In this document: in pieces, positions 20,235-32,643 of the stretch
Layout: each line of letters opens with the position of its first letter
How positions within the stretch are numbered: the first letter of the stretch is position 1
The notes under the pieces: model-generated
Told to the model about the DNA's origin: nothing
The model's input: the letters and a program-made list of their open reading frames with translations, nothing else
Databases searched by the model: none
Position numbers and translations under genes: made by a program
Source of the DNA: Symbiodinium natans
Lineage: Eukaryota > Sar > Dinophyceae > Suessiales > Symbiodiniaceae
Length of the DNA stretch: 64,000 nucleotides
Reading direction: 5' to 3'
NCBI GenBank assembly: GCA_905221605.1
Contig: CAJNDS010002774.1
Location: forward strand, 218,653-282,652

Positions 20235-23200
20235 AATGAGGCACTGCAAAAATTGCAAGCTTGACATGACTTCATCCTTCCAACTTAACTTAGTTCACTC
20301 TTGCGAAACATTGCCAGCACAGTTAGGATCGTGGCAGGGCCACAGGTCTCAAAACCAATTCGTTAGGAACAGACGTTGGACGGGACTTGTCACCCTCGTG
20401 TTGAAGGCCGGTGTAAACGAAACATGTTGAATGTCAACTTGATGTTTGCGCAGCAAACGTTTGCTCGGTCATCGCATGTTTGAGGCGAAACAGCCTGTTG
20501 GGAACGAGTGGCTGTTCCCAATTGTGGCCACCGCATCTCAAGGAGCTGAGTTTTAGCTTCGTAAGTCAAAATGTTTTTCAGGACGACGCTGTCAGGAAGC
20601 TAAGGCAACAATGGAAACCCCTTGCCCATGCATCTGATATGGATTTGCGCAGGGCTGCGCGCGACCGTTTTTCCACGAGAGCCTTGTGTCAGTACCCCAC
20701 TGCTAGAGGAGTGATGCCTGCAGCTGAACCTCCGGGCTTCAATGCGGTTTCGATGTCCACTGAGATGCGCTCGCCCTGGATGTGTGGATTTTGGATGACC
20801 ATGCCAAGAAAATAATGTCAGGCCCCGGATGGGGGGACCGGAAGGCAGTGCGGGCAATGTGCATTGCCTCAGTGTTGTCCTGTTGCATCGGAACCTCCCA
20901 ACGATTCAAAATTGGCTCTAATCAAGGACGCAGCGTCTCAGAACCGTTTGGTGCAGATGCTGCAGCGTTTTCCCCAGCGCTTGGTGTGAGTTTGTGCATT
21001 CATCAGTTTGTTTCTTTTCCGAGGACTGCTGCGCACCCCGTCACCTGCGTTTTTCATGCTGCTTTCAAGATTGCTCGGGGCTTATTTCCCTTGCGTTGAC
21101 CTGACGGAGTGAGCAATTCCCGTTTGGCCAACACTCAGTTTCTGTTTCGCACTTTGTAATTGACATTCTGTCGCGACGCATGTGCTGCATCATGTACTGA
21201 CGTGGACCAGCTTTAAGCAAGCGAAGACTCTGTCAGATGTGCTTTGAGGTAGTTATTCTGATCTACATATATGGCCGATACATCCACAGCGCCTATGCCA
21301 CGCACCCGGACCGAAAAACATCGATGAGTTGACTTGCTGCTGTTCACCTTGCTCTCACCACCGTTTTTTCACACCCTCAAGGCCGAAAACCCTGACCATC
21401 TGGACAGTCTTAGCTTTTGTAGTTGGCATTGCAAGATGAAGGTCTCCACCTTCATCTTGTGCACGATTTTCGCTGCGCTAGATTTCTGGACGGCTGAGAT
21501 CTTAGACCGACATGTTGCAAGACCATCTGCTATGCAGAAGCTTGCTTGATGGTTGCAGGTGAAGAACATTTCCGGCCGTCTTCTCGTAGGTGCGCTTTCT
21601 GTGCAGTCTGTCGGGACATCGCCTAATTGGAGAGCGAGGCTTGCGATGGTGGAATTTGGTGAAGGATGATGGCTCTTCCGAGTGGGTCCTGCGCACAACC
21701 ATTGCAGTTAGCCACCAAATGGCTTTGCATATTTGTTTCTTGAGGTCTTCGAGTCGAACCCAGATGAAGGTAACTTGAATGCCACGGTCAGTTCCTTATT
21801 TCCAAACTGCAGTCACATGTGCTTCAAAGTGTCGCTGCAGTTGCATCTTGCCCCGAGTCTTGGATGCAAATTTCCAGCCAACAACACCACAGGGACGCCA
21901 ACTAGAGCCCCAAAAGAAGCGATTGTCAGCCACAAATATCGAAAAAGTATGGACTTACGCCCTTCTTCTTTCGGCCAAATCGCAAAAGCACCAAGACCCT
22001 TGCAGCCACACCTGGCGATTAGGGTGATTGGTGAGTCCTTTAAGAGTATTCTAGACAATAAAGATTGAGTATGTAAAGCTCAGGTGAAACCACTGTCAGC
22101 GAAAAAGGGCCGCTGTTTCCTTTCACTTAAGCCGCCAGCCCAGGATCGGACCATCTTTTGGGGCGTTACCTACATATGGCCTTTGTCTGGAGCTCAGCTG
22201 CTGATTTGCACAGAAGTCGATGGTGTACAAAGTCCTTGTATCCGGTCTCTGAGCTCATGCAGGCTGTGGGCAGTGTTTCTTTTCATGAACATCCTGAACT
22301 TCAGTTTGGTGCCAGCCTTCAGACGTTCCTTGGTTTGGCTTTTATCGCTGTGGATGTTCAGGACTGGGTGCTTTTGAACATCATGATCTTCATCTTTGCT
22401 GGTACAAACCTGGCTGGGTGCCTTCACAGACAATGAGCCGCTCCGATTCTCCTGCATGTGACTCATTTCTTCTGCGCTTTGCACAGCACTGCCGTCCTTC
22501 AGAGACTTGCTCCTGCTCACTGTAGTACATGTGGAGTTTACAAATAAGTGGATTCTCGAGGTCCGATCTCGTCCATGGCAGTCTTTCCCTATCATATCAT
22601 CTTGAGTAGCATGCCGTGTCCATATTTGCAAGTCGTGCTGCAAGCGTTGCGAGTCAGCCATTCCTCACAGGTACTGGAAGTGCTCGACAGATGCAAAGAA
22701 GCGGGCGCAGCAGTGGGTGGAGTGGTGTCCTCGGAGCAGGGCATCTGCAGATCAAGTACGTATCAAGTACGTTACTTCCTTTTTTTTTGCGCGACTTTTC
22801 CGATCCCAGGAGTCAAGGAATGAGGGCTGTCGCCGGAGCAATGGGCTTCGCCTGAGAAAAACACATGAAAAAAACAACAACTGCAGGTTTGTGAAGATAA
22901 GGTTTAAAGGAGGAGGTGGAGAACTTTTTCCGTCTTCATGGCTTCTGGGCTCGCTGGCTTCCTGTCTTACTTTGTTCTTTCCGCTCGTTTGTGGTGTTCG
23001 TGGTTTGCCGGCTTGTCCCGGCTTCTTGGCTCAGCTGCTGTCATGTAACCTCCACATCGCCATGTCTGCTCAGCAGCGGTGGTCTACAGTTGCCAAGGGC
23101 CAAGACATGTTTTTGATGCATCCGCTTTGGACCCTTCTGCCGGCCATAGTATAATCTAAAAATCCTGGATTCATTTGAATCTGCATCGCCGTGTCTGTTT

Positions 23201-24500
23201 CCTGCTGTAACCAGACTTCGACTTTCAAGCGTGGCAATGGCGCCCTACGATGTTCTTTGATGGACCATGGAAATGGCCGAAATCCCAGCACCGGGACCAG
23301 TAGCAGCAGCAGCAGCACTGGGCACTGGCTTCCGCCATTGGACGTTTTGCTGGCGTCGGATCACGAGTCAGGTGCAGAGCCAGGAAGAGCACCATGTCAT
23401 GCCACGACCACGCAAACACTTTCGATGCTGCGCGCGTTGCACTCCCTGCAAAGGAGCCGAAGGCAGTCCAGTGACTAAGCCAGGCACTGCAGTCAGGCCG
23501 GCACAGCCCGCTTCTCCACAAGGTGGATATAGTCACTTGGCACTAGACAGCTGGTGTGCCGGCAGATCAGATATTAGTGCTTGTTGAGCTGAGGTATGGG
23601 TGCAGCGCAGTCGCTCACAGACTCCTCAATGCCGTTGAATCACACTTCGGCAGGAGGTTGTTTGCTTCATGGTTCATGATGTTGTGAGCAGATGCATTCC
23701 CAATGTGCCTGTTGTGCTACGTTTCAGTGCACGTTACACATGCTGGTGATGCTGCGTTGGAACAGGACCCTCCAGTAGTTCTAGCTTTGCAGCGCCACCA
23801 GTACCGGAGCGAATACCCAAGTTTCTCGTGCACGGGAGCTACGATACACTTCAGGCAGGGGCGCACTTGCGCTGAACATATCTGCCCATGACAGCGAGAA
23901 TGTTACAAGCCTTAAGCCTTGCAGGAGACACCATCATCGATGCAAATGTTGCAACAGCCTCCTCAGACTGACAACTGATTGCATGTGTTGTTGCATGAGT
24001 TAAAGTTGCGGCATGAGTGGCCTAGCAATTTGTATTTTTCGAGATTTCGACGCTGTAGCCAAGGAGCAAGCGAACACGCCAAGCTCTTCTGAGGAAGACT
24101 GTAGACGTTCGGCAGCAGTTTGTGATTTGTAGCAGGTCGGTGCAAGGTGCGCCGCAGTCTCATGAGCTCAGTAAGGGCACGTGGAAAGCTGTAGCCAGTA
24201 AAAGCCATCTGAGGCACGAAGGCACATTAGCACGTCCCATGTCGTCTTAGGTGGGGAGCCTGCGGCGAGCTCATCTGAGCTCCTTGGCCTATTTTGGAGC
24301 CTCGAGAGATCTGAGAGATCCTGTTGAGCTCGAGAGAGCCTCAGTGTTCGCCAAGGATGGCGGCTCCGAAAAGCCATGCCCGCAGCTTGAACCGAAATCC
24401 AGAAACGAGACCCGCGAGACTGTTGGTTGGTTCTTTTTAGAAGGCACGTGTTGTGGAGGAAATAGAGCGAGTGCATTTTCTGCGAGCTCATTCGTGCATG
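20235..24500. other. Mostly unassigned stretch
   Basis: No gene can be supported with confidence. Weak coding-like pieces are 22194-22661 (minus, HPVLNIHSDKSQTKERLKAG in a Ser/Lys-rich frame) and 23190-23587 (plus, over a CAG run at 23300-23318). Both strands are open in each case, so neither is called. A perfect 12-bp inverted repeat with a 4-nt loop lies at 21434-21461. Confidence 0.4.
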
Positions 24501-24582
24501 TCTCAATTGGGGTCTGTTGCCTGTAACATTCTTTCTCAGTGGAGCAGTGAGATGTTACGCTAAGGTCGGCTGCCGCCAGCAG

Positions 24583-25113
24583 TCTTTATCACCGCCGACG
24601 GCATCGACTTGCAGACATTATCCGATGAGGAACTCCTTAAGATTGTGCCAAGAAATGGTGCTGGGGAGGCTGGGTATTCAGAAGAGGAGCATGAAGAGTG
24701 TCTGCAACAGGCCGCCTTGCTACAAAAGGCGGCCTTGCTACAAAGGTTGGCGTTGAGTCTATAGCATCCGGCAATTTCCTGTTCAGGTGTCGTCTTTGGG
24801 TGCTTTTCAACATCCTGATGATTGCTCCCCATGCCTGTTCTGGTTTCGGGGCATTTGTACTAAAGGGATCCGATGCGAGAAGCTTGACTGCAAGCAGAAA
24901 ATGATTAGAGATTTCATGTGCAGGGTGCACAGCGAGCCTCTCGTGGATTGCAGCTGCCCCAACAGCTCACCTAAGTTCGCCAGGACATGTCAGTGTCGTG
25001 GGGCATTGCTGCTTAAAGTCAGTCACGAGCCTTTTCGTCGTGCAGTTTTGCTTGTAAGGTACTGCCATTTCAAGCATACCGGGCAGAAGGCCAAGAAGAT
25101 CCGTCCCTCGTGA
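24583..25113 (+). CDS. CCCH zinc-finger protein, last three exons
   Basis: Exon 24583-24745 reads FITADGIDLQTLSDEELLKI and then an acidic/Ala-Leu-Gln stretch. Exon 24787-24878 contains CSPCLFWFRGICTKGIRCE. Exon 25059-25113 reads YCHFKHTGQKAKKIRPS and ends at TGA. Splicing CGATGCGA|GAAGCT...GTAAG|GTAC (a GA-AG intron of 180 nt) gives C-x7-C-x5-C-x3-H, a perfect CCCH finger. The finger is followed by the basic tail usual in dinoflagellate CCCH proteins. Such proteins are generally RNA-binding; the target is unknown. The first exon carries a 17-18 bp in-frame tandem duplication (GCCTTGCTACAAA), doubling AALLQ. Upstream exons were not found. Confidence 0.82.
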
Positions 25114-26424
25114 TGTGGCTGCAAGTCGACGGATTTAGGCGGCGCTTTGTACCACAGCTGACTACGTTACAAACCATGTGTCAAACGTCAGAACGACTTC
25201 CAAAAATTGCTTGCCAGCCACGGGGGGGCGATGTATTCAGTATTGCGATCTAAGGAAATCCGTCCGTCAGCAAATGAAAATGCTCATGCAGATGACCCCA
25301 TATCAGTAACAGTGAGGGTGGCCCTTCGAAGAAGTGCTCCGTAGCTAGTCTCTGGTCTTCATGGGGCCATGCGGTCCCTCGCAATTTGTGCGTGTACAGG
25401 CCCGTACAGGGAGGTCCTGAACCGAGGAACGTCAGCCAATTGTTGGGTAGGATGGGTGCAGCATCCTCCAGCCGAAATGTATCATTCGATTTCGATTACT
25501 CGGTGCAGCTGCAACATGTGGGATTGACCTCGCGCCCGAGAAGCTGCCTCAGCAAGCAGATTGGGACGAGGCCAAAAGCGCGTAGGCCGCGGACGTGTGT
25601 CGTCATGTCATTTGTTGCAGGGCGTATCTTTGCGCACTGCGCTTTGCGCACTGCGCAACGTGGAGTGAACACACTCACCCTCACCCTGGACATGCGCACC
25701 TGTGGGCCAATAGCCTGCAGCTCCGCAACTTGCAACTTTCGGTAAAATTTTTTTTGCACCTTCGGCTTGTTTGGCTTATTCCAGCTGAAGCCGAGCTTCG
25801 GAAGGCTACATTTCCGGTAAGCCGCTCTTGAGTGGCTAAATTATTTCTCAGCCACAGTAGCATCCAGGGAGGGTGCTCATGCCGAGGTTTCTTTGCTTAG
25901 TGTACGTTAGAGCCCACTTGCAGAGACCGTGAGCGTTTAACAAGAGAACAGTGTTTTAAACAATTCTATATGGGACCTCATATGTGACCCCTGCTGCCAG
26001 TGCAGCGCCGGCCCATGCGTGCCGGCACTCGCCTGATGCAAACTGACCAACTGACCTGAGCTTCCATGAATGTCGTTACGTTCTTAGAAAAGGCGTCATT
26101 TGCTGTCGTGGTGTAGAGTTCCAGCAAAGTGCACACTGTTGATGCATCGATTGCCTGAAATTGCCTGCCGATTCGTTGCTCAAGGAAGCCTGAGTTGCTC
26201 GAAGAGTTTGGAAGGGGGATTTGTGACGGTGTTGCTGGGCTTGGATTTTTTTGGGCATACAACGCAATACATGGACACTTTGACCGGCGCCGGTCCATGT
26301 GCCATGGGCTATACAGGTCACGTGGGCGGCTTAGTTTAGCGGCACCAAGAAGTAAACTCGCTCGAAGTGTTCTGGGACGTGCTTCAAACAAAGGAAAGTC
26401 CTTCTGGACCAGACGAACTTGTTC

Positions 26425-26545
26425 AGGATATTAGTTCTGCAGTCCCGTCTCGCCGTGTCTGGGCCGGTGGTCCTTATGAGGGTTGCGTTCAAGACCTTTC
26501 AACCACGGAGCAACATGGATGGAAACGTCGTTGCATTCCCATAGT
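26425..26545 (+). CDS. Orphan exon candidate
   Basis: One frame reads VLQSRLAVSGPVVLMRVAFK and continues TFQPRSNMDGNVVAF after an AG acceptor near 26425. The other plus frames are also open over part of it. Unrecognised; could belong with the exon at 26915. Confidence 0.25.
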
Positions 26546-26914
26546 GGGGTGAGATCGGTTTAACGTTGTGAAGCGATCCAGAAGCCCTGGTTCGAGAGTT
26601 GACAAGTGGTTTCACCAAGTGTTCAAGGCTGAAAGAGTTCAGAGAGCTTCCAACAGCATCCACATGCAGCCAACTTGCTGTGGATCACAGCAGATGATGT
26701 TTGAGGAGTTTCCACATCTTGTTGCAACGTGTATGCCTGGTTGGAGTTGCCAAACGTCGTAAAGTGCCGCATTTGTATTCTTCAATTTCTCAAAGCGCTG
26801 TGAATGTACAAGCTGGCTCGGTGGCTGTAATTTGCTGTATTTGCACGTTTCGGCTTCCACTTGCCTCAAACTACCAAGATGTAGGGAAAGAGATGGCTTA
26901 GTGTTGAACTGCTG

Positions 26915-27185
26915 CTCCCAATGACAACTCTGAGTTCAAGGCTGCGGCATTTGGAGAGCTCTCCGCGGGTGACTTCATGGTCGGCGAGAATGTAGAGGCG
27001 GCTCTTCAGTCGCGCCTGATATGCTTGGACACTGTTGCAGGTTGTTAAGATCTGCTAGAGTTGATATCGTGCTGGACCGGGACGCGCCGGATTGCATCTG
27101 TATTTTCTCACAGCAGGGGTCAGGCAAACAGACGAAAGAGTGTTCTCTGGTTGATTTGCACACGCCACTTCGCAGACGGAAGAGG
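26915..27185 (+). CDS. Orphan exons of an unrecognised gene
   Basis: First block reads NDNSEFKAAAFGELSAGDFM, then VGENVEAALQSRL. The second block, after an AAG near 27049, reads ARVDIVLDRDAPDCICIFSQ, then QGSGKQTKECSLVDLHTP and a basic RRRKRHQD. Residue composition and the absence of repeats favour real coding sequence. Family and gene limits are unknown. Confidence 0.4.
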
Positions 27186-27319
27186 CACCAAGACATTGAC
27201 AAGGCATGTTCATATCGTGGTATGACGCAGTCGTTGATGGCATCAGTGTTTCCTGCATGTTTGTTGTAAGTTGTGATATCGTTAGCTTCGTGTTAAACTT
27301 TCCATCCGTGTTGTCTTTC

Positions 27320-27448
27320 GAGACGGGTTACGGCTTGTGGCAGCGCGTTCTTTTTTTGACTTCTCTGGCCGTGCTCGGGGTTGTTTCTCAGGCCATTCGA
27401 GAAAAGTTTCTGCCCAGCACGTCGGCATTCGCTCTTGGCTGCACATGA
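27320..27448 (+). CDS. Candidate exon with one membrane segment
   Basis: Reads GYGLWQRVLFLTSLAVLGVV, then SQAIREKFLPSTSAFALG. A ~17-residue hydrophobic run followed by a basic segment suggests a membrane helix. It may join the exons at 26915-27185 on the same strand, with a GT/GC intron between, but phase was not proven. Confidence 0.3.
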   Translation, partial: ETGYGLWQRVLFLTSLAVLGVVSQAIREKFLPSTSAFALGCT

Positions 27449-28169
27449 CTGCACCTTCTAGGTAGGTTACCGGTGTTGTACTGGCTTCGAGCAGCGTGTC
27501 CTCGTGCTGAGCAGCGTGGGACTCGTGGGAGATTCATGTTTGGACACCTCGGGCTGCCACCTGCTTCCACCTGCAGTCGTGTGAGCAGTTCTGCAAACAC
27601 CACTCGCGCTATCAGTTATGATCGGTTTTCGCACAGCCATACGACGAACAACGGCGCTGGCTTGCGTCGAAATGAAATCAGCTTTGCTTGTCGCCCAGAA
27701 TCACTCATCCTGTTATGTGGATTCTTTGTTGCACGCTGGTGCAGAAAGCTTCTTCTGCCCAAGAATGATGGAGCAAGCAATGCTCGAGGATGTGAGCGCG
27801 CAGGTTGTTCACTGAATTGCGCCGTGGAAAACGGAATACACGTGCCGAACACAGATCTCAATTCACTATCAGGCGAATGACATACAAACGAGCGTCTTCG
27901 GCATTTAAGGCGGTGGAGTGCAAGATCTCATACGAATTTGGTGAACTACTGCTCAGAAGGTCGGCGCTTCGGAACAACAAAGGTAAGCGCAGCGCAACAT
28001 TGAGCCGGACAGCAAGCTCATAGCACGAGCGAGAAATCAAGATCGACTGAACTTGCCTTCAGCAATGCGTGAGATAAACGGCACCAAGTTCAGGGCACAT
28101 GACCTGCGCGCGAAGGTTTGGAGCAACAGTCGAGGCAGCTGGCTTCCGGCTGTAGCCCGGGCCTTTACT

Positions 28170-28262
28170 GCAAGGCATTTCAAAGTGCTTTCAGCGTGCT
28201 TTCAGAGTGCGCTTTCAGAGTGCTTTCAGAGGGCTTTCAGAGGGCTTTCAGAGTGCTTGTCT
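28170..28262 (+). repeat. Short tandem repeat, unit about 11-12 bp (GCTTTCAGAGNG)
   Basis: Six or so imperfect copies of GCTTTCAGAGTG/GCTTTCAGAGGG in a row, with C/A variants at the 5' end (GCTTTCAGCGT). Confidence 0.7.
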
Positions 28263-29208
28263 CAGTGGTCGAGAGTCCACGAGAGCCTGGCCCAGAGCCT
28301 GGCCCAGCTTCCTCAGGTACAAGGGGTTTATCTTCTGGCCACGACAACCGAAGGCTTTGATGTTCCACCTGGCTCCGTGCAGCTGCCAAAATCTTACTCG
28401 TACGCAGTTGTGAGTTGTGCAAGCTTTCCAGTGTCAAGTTGTTGCTGCCCCCTCATTCACAAGAGCTACAAGAGGACGGTGGCCCTAGACTGTTGAGCCT
28501 GCACAGGCAAGTCGGGAGAGAGCGGCTAGGCATTGTACTTTCCAAAAGCATCTTTTGCGGCACGTGCCACTGACCCGATCTTTGGCATCACCGAGCTTGC
28601 ACTCAGGGCTGGGACTTGTATGATCTGGGATGTAGCGAGGCAAAGGAACGAAGTGCTTTTCGCTTGCGGACGATCCTTGACTTGGATTCTTCGCCGGAAA
28701 GGGGGGGGGGTGTGGGCTGGCAGTCTCGCCATATCGTGGCTGGCTTTGTGAGCAAGCATTTGGGTGCAATGGGGGTGTTCTCTTTGTCAGAGAATCAGTC
28801 AAAAGCCGCATCAGCCACAAGAGGGCATCTCGGCATCATTGTCATGGATTCTTTTCGTTCCCCCTTCAAAAAACAAGACTTGCTACAACTTGGTCGCGTT
28901 GAGCGGGGCGGAGGGCTGTCTGAACTGTGAGAGTTGCTGCTGCCAAGAGGAAAGGTACTTGAGGACAGCTTTGCCTGCCCCAAGCAGTTTCGAGATCAGT
29001 GAGATCAGTTCCCACTCCGCTGACTTCGTGAGGGTCTGCCCTTCTTCTGCCAGGTGAAGGTCATCTCCTCGGCTGGTGTAAAGTGGGCGGGCGTCTCAGT
29101 GCAACCTTGTCGGTGTCTTGACAATGGGTTTGCGGTCGTTCTTTGCTTATGCCCTGCATATTTGAAGCCCGTTTCTTGGTAGTACAGAGGCCGAAGCAAC
29201 ATGACAAG

Positions 29209-29594
29209 TGCGCAAGCATAGATCCTGGTTTTTGTGGAATCGACACAACTCCAGACTTGTGCTATGGGAAGGCATTCGAGAGCAGTGTTGCGTCCAGTTT
29301 CAGTATGGATCAGTTGGCTATCCGAGTCTCAACAAGAGAGCCCGCCGCGCGGCTGGGTGGGCTTTGGAATGTTCATGTTTTCCAGTTTCTGGCCATGAAT
29401 TCTCAGTTTCTCTGGTGAGCAAGGTCATGGCCGATTCCATCTCCTCTGTCCTTCGCAAAGCAAGTGCAGAGGCGGAGCATCGGGGGGTTGAGGGACAATC
29501 GCAGGCTCAAAGAAGATTAAAACGACGTGCCTCCTTAGGAAGCTGGACCCCAAATGCTCCCGATGCTTGGACTGCAAGGGCAGTGAAGCAATGA
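29209..29594 (+). CDS. Candidate terminal exon, unrecognised
   Basis: Open for 128 codons to a TGA at 29594. The best coding-like part is the 3' half: SKVMADSISSVLRKASAEAE, then HRGVEGQSQAQRRLKRRASL. An alternative start at an AG acceptor near 29420 is likely. The strongly basic end is protein-like. No family recognised. Confidence 0.4.
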
Positions 29595-29984
29595 GCAATC
29601 TAGGAGCTGCTGGAGGCTCGCTTTGCATCAGTTGGCATGAAAGGCTTACGTCCCTTCTTTAAGACGAGACCGTGGCGTCAGGTGCCCCGAGCTCATCAAC
29701 TCGAAAGCTCTGCCGATGCCCCGGATATGACATCATCTGACATCATATGACACAGGACTCCGCATACTGCTCGGAATGTGATAGGCAAGAACGGCTGTGG
29801 CAGGCAGGGCATGTCTTTTCTTGTTGAGCATCCGTGCAGCCGCACGCATCCTCAGTTCTCTAGGCTGGCGAAAAGCGAAGCGTCATTCAGAAGCTTGTGT
29901 TTGTCAGGGCCGTCCAGCCTGGCCTCACGAGAGGTTGGGAGCCTAGACAGTGCCAGCGGCGTACCCCAGTCGGATTTTTCCGAC

Positions 29985-30840
29985 GTTTTGTTGGTTTTGT
30001 GGGGGTGGGGTGGAGTGGGTGAGCTTGGGGAGGGGTGGGTGGATGGGTTCACGACATGGTGATGGTGGGGGGGCCTTTGAAGCCACTGCCATGTTCCTAT
30101 GAGTGATATGCTGAGTGCTATCAACGAACCACTTTGGACGACGTCCCAAATTCACACCCACCCGCAGCTATGCCCATCGGAAGTAGTGATTGCAATATAG
30201 TGCAGAGTTCTGCTGGCAGCTGTGGCAATGATTGGGTTCGGTATTTCGAATTCGGGTGAAAGCTTGCCATTTGTTGAATCGGCCTTCCCTTGCTTGTAAG
30301 CTCGACTCTGAATGTTTCGCCAACAGCATTCTTGCATGGTCGGCGAATGACATTCGGCATCCTTAGCGTTGGATGCCACCGTTCGCGAAAGCTAGTGGAG
30401 CTAGGCGGATAATTTTTCTTTGATAGACAGCGCTTCACAGAAATGTCCCGCTTTGGGGAGGTTATTATACGTAAGGATAGAACTGCTCCTTGGGTGGGGT
30501 GGGGCGCGTGGAAACAGCCACAAGGAACAACCAGACAAGCAGCATCAGCAACAACAATGTGTGGTCGCGTGTTGTGGCGTGTGGTGGCGTGGTGTTGTGC
30601 GGAGGGGTGTGGGGTGTGGGGTGTGCTGGTGTGTGGCGGCTTGTGGTGTGTGGTGGGGTGCGGTGATGTGTGGTGTTGCACGGTGGTGTGCGGTGGCGTG
30701 GCTGGCGAGTGGGGCTTGTGGTGGTGTGTGATGGCGTGGCGGGGGAGTGTGGGGTGGAGTGGGGTGGCGTTGGGTGGAGTGGTATGCGGTGGGGTGGGGT
30801 GGTGTGGTACGTGGTGTGGGGATGTGTCGGGTGGTTTTAG
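29985..30840 (+). repeat. Strongly G/T-rich strand segments
   Basis: Positions 29985-30080 and 30545-30835 consist almost entirely of G and T on the plus strand (GTGTGG, GGGGTG, GTGGCGTG variants), with several GGGG runs. It is not a clean tandem repeat. The interval between (30121-30415) is ordinary sequence. Confidence 0.7.
30121..30415 (-). CDS. Candidate exon, unrecognised
   Basis: Minus-strand frame reads PNVIRRPCKNAVGETFRVEL, then SFHPNSKYRTQSLPQLPAEL and MGIAAGGCEFGTSSK to a stop. Composition is coding-like and the opposite strand carries stops. No family recognised; flanked on both sides by G/T-rich sequence. Confidence 0.35.
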
Positions 30841-31198
30841 GGGTTTTAGGGTTCACGGATAGGTGTTTAGGGCGGTTTCAAGAGTTCAGGGGAAGGGCTC
30901 GGGAGTGAAATAGGGGTTTAGGTGCTTTCGGGGTTTCGGGGTTTAGGGGTTGAGACGGTAAGGAATTTAGGAGTTTAAAGTTGAGGGGTTTAGGAGTTGC
31001 AAGCAGCTCACCACCACCGGGGTCACCTCAACCACTACCAATTGCAAGCAACAGCTTTCCAAAGTAAGCCCAAAACAATGACCTTTGAAGGCATTTGGGG
31101 CACGGGTTCCGGTGCATAGAACTTGCTACATCAACATGCATAGGCCTGATGTCATGCCCAGCTGAGTCAATTGTTCTCCAGGAGTCTTTGTTTCCCAG

Positions 31199-31512
31199 GT
31201 TTGAAGGCCTACGACACATGCTGCAAGCGTTGTGCTCAGAAGCCTGGGTGCAATGAGCACGACGAGTGGGAACCCCAGCAACCGGTAAGCTTGACTCTTT
31301 GGGTGTTCTCTTGCTTTCGCGAGACCCTGAATGTTCTGAAAAGATCGTTGTCATCACAGCTGCTCTCTCTCTCTCTCTCTCCCCCTCCCTCTCTCTCTCT
31401 CTGCATGCCCGATCAATGTGACAGCAGAAGCAGGTTGTTCTGGGAGTTCTCTGCCAAGGAATTGTGGCGGTGCAAACGTCACAAGGGCCGTGCAGTGCTG
31501 AAGCCTCAATGA
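31199..31512 (+). CDS. Two candidate exons, Cys-rich then terminal
   Basis: Exon 31199-31284 begins after CCCAG|GT, reads LKAYDTCCKRCAQKPGCNEH, then DEWEPQQP, and ends at a canonical GTAAGC donor. The cysteine pattern resembles small disulfide domains (PAN/apple-like spacing), but this is only a resemblance. A second exon around 31430-31512 follows a CT microsatellite. Two frames are open there (LFWEFSAKELWRCKRHKGR to a TGA at 31512, or KQVVLGVLCQGIVAV to a later stop), so the reading frame of the end is undecided. Confidence 0.5.
31358..31402 (+). repeat. (CT)n microsatellite
   Basis: About 45 bases of CTCTCT with a CCCCCTCCC interruption, located in the polypyrimidine part of an apparent intron before the exon at 31430. 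Confidence 0.9.
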
Positions 31513-32250
31513 CTCAACAGAGGGGGAGTGCGATATGGCACCAACGGCAGTGAGCATGCCTTCTTATGCCTAACTGCCTAACTAACACTTTGTAAGCTTC
31601 GGGCTCGTTACGATCCTCGTCGCATAGTATGCAGATCGTGCGGGTCTGGTTTTGCAGCAGTATCGATCGCATCGGTAATGGCATTGACAGTTTCATGGCT
31701 TCAAGATCTTGTAGGGTTTTAGTAGGCTAGCTCTTCATGCGGCCAACACTTGCAAGAACGACGGAGAACAATTCAAGTCGATGCACATTTAAGTTTTTAA
31801 AGGCAGCCTCGAGAGATTCGAATCTCGGACGTGTTTCGTTGACTTCCGAAAGGCCAGGTGGAGACGTTTGCGGGGCCCAAGTCCATGCGAGCCTCTCAAT
31901 TCGAGAGCAGACTTCTAGGATTCTACTCCGTCTACTCCTTGGGAGGGCTGGGAAGTTGAGAGTGGCCGAGCAGACTCTTCGATGAAGAGCATACTGCATA
32001 CTGGGAGTGAGACCAGAAACGCGTGAACGAATTTAGAGTGAGCGCCGACTTGGGTTGCGGAGGTCTTTCCTTCTGTTGTTGGTGTGTAGATTTCACGCTC
32101 CATGCACCGAAGGTATTGACCTGCTCCGCAGCCTCCGGGACGAACTAGAGGACGGCTCAGACTTATCGTTCCCATAGATGGTTGTGATGCTGGCAGCAAA
32201 GGCGATACTACACGACGAGATGGTGCTCGAGCAGACGGCTGGGACTTAAT

Positions 32251-32643
32251 GTGGGCTACAGTGGCGCTGCAGATTCGACATTCTGTGCCACTGCTTCCGA
32301 GCCCGTGTTTTTCGGTTTTGAAGGGGTGCTGCCTATACAAACATGTGGCTTCAGGTCAGATCCGCCTTTGAACGAGTTCGCAGACCCTTCGGGAGGCCTT
32401 AGCCAGACTCTGCTTTTCGAGTGGACAGTTTTTCTTGCTGAGCGGCCGTACGCAATCTCCATATTACTCCATCCTGACAGAGATCCGGCAAAAGGAAGGC
32501 CAAACGGAGATGGCCTGCGCGTTGGCAATACGGTGACTATTGCATACCATCTTGCAAGGGCCATGTCTGTACAGCATGGCCTGCAAGGGAACTACAACCC
32601 TTCGACATCAGCACAACTCCGTATATTGCCAGCGCTGCTGTAA
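32251..32643 (+). CDS. Candidate ORF, unrecognised
   Basis: 130 open codons including ATASEPVFFGFEGVLPIQTC, LLFEWTVFLAERPYAISILL and GNTVTIAYHLARAMS. Composition is protein-like. The opposite strand is also open (32564-32256), which weakens the call. No motif recognised. Confidence 0.3.
   Translation: MGYSGAADSTFCATASEPVFFGFEGVLPIQTCGFRSDPPLNEFADPSGGLSQTLLFEWTVFLAERPYAISILLHPDRDPAKGRPNGDGLRVGNTVTIAYHLARAMSVQHGLQGNYNPSTSAQLRILPALL

Noticed and set aside
30121-30681. 186-codon minus-strand frame beginning in His/Thr/Pro-rich sequence
   Set aside because: The first half is only the complement of a G/T-rich tract; only the 30415-30121 part was kept as a weak exon candidate.
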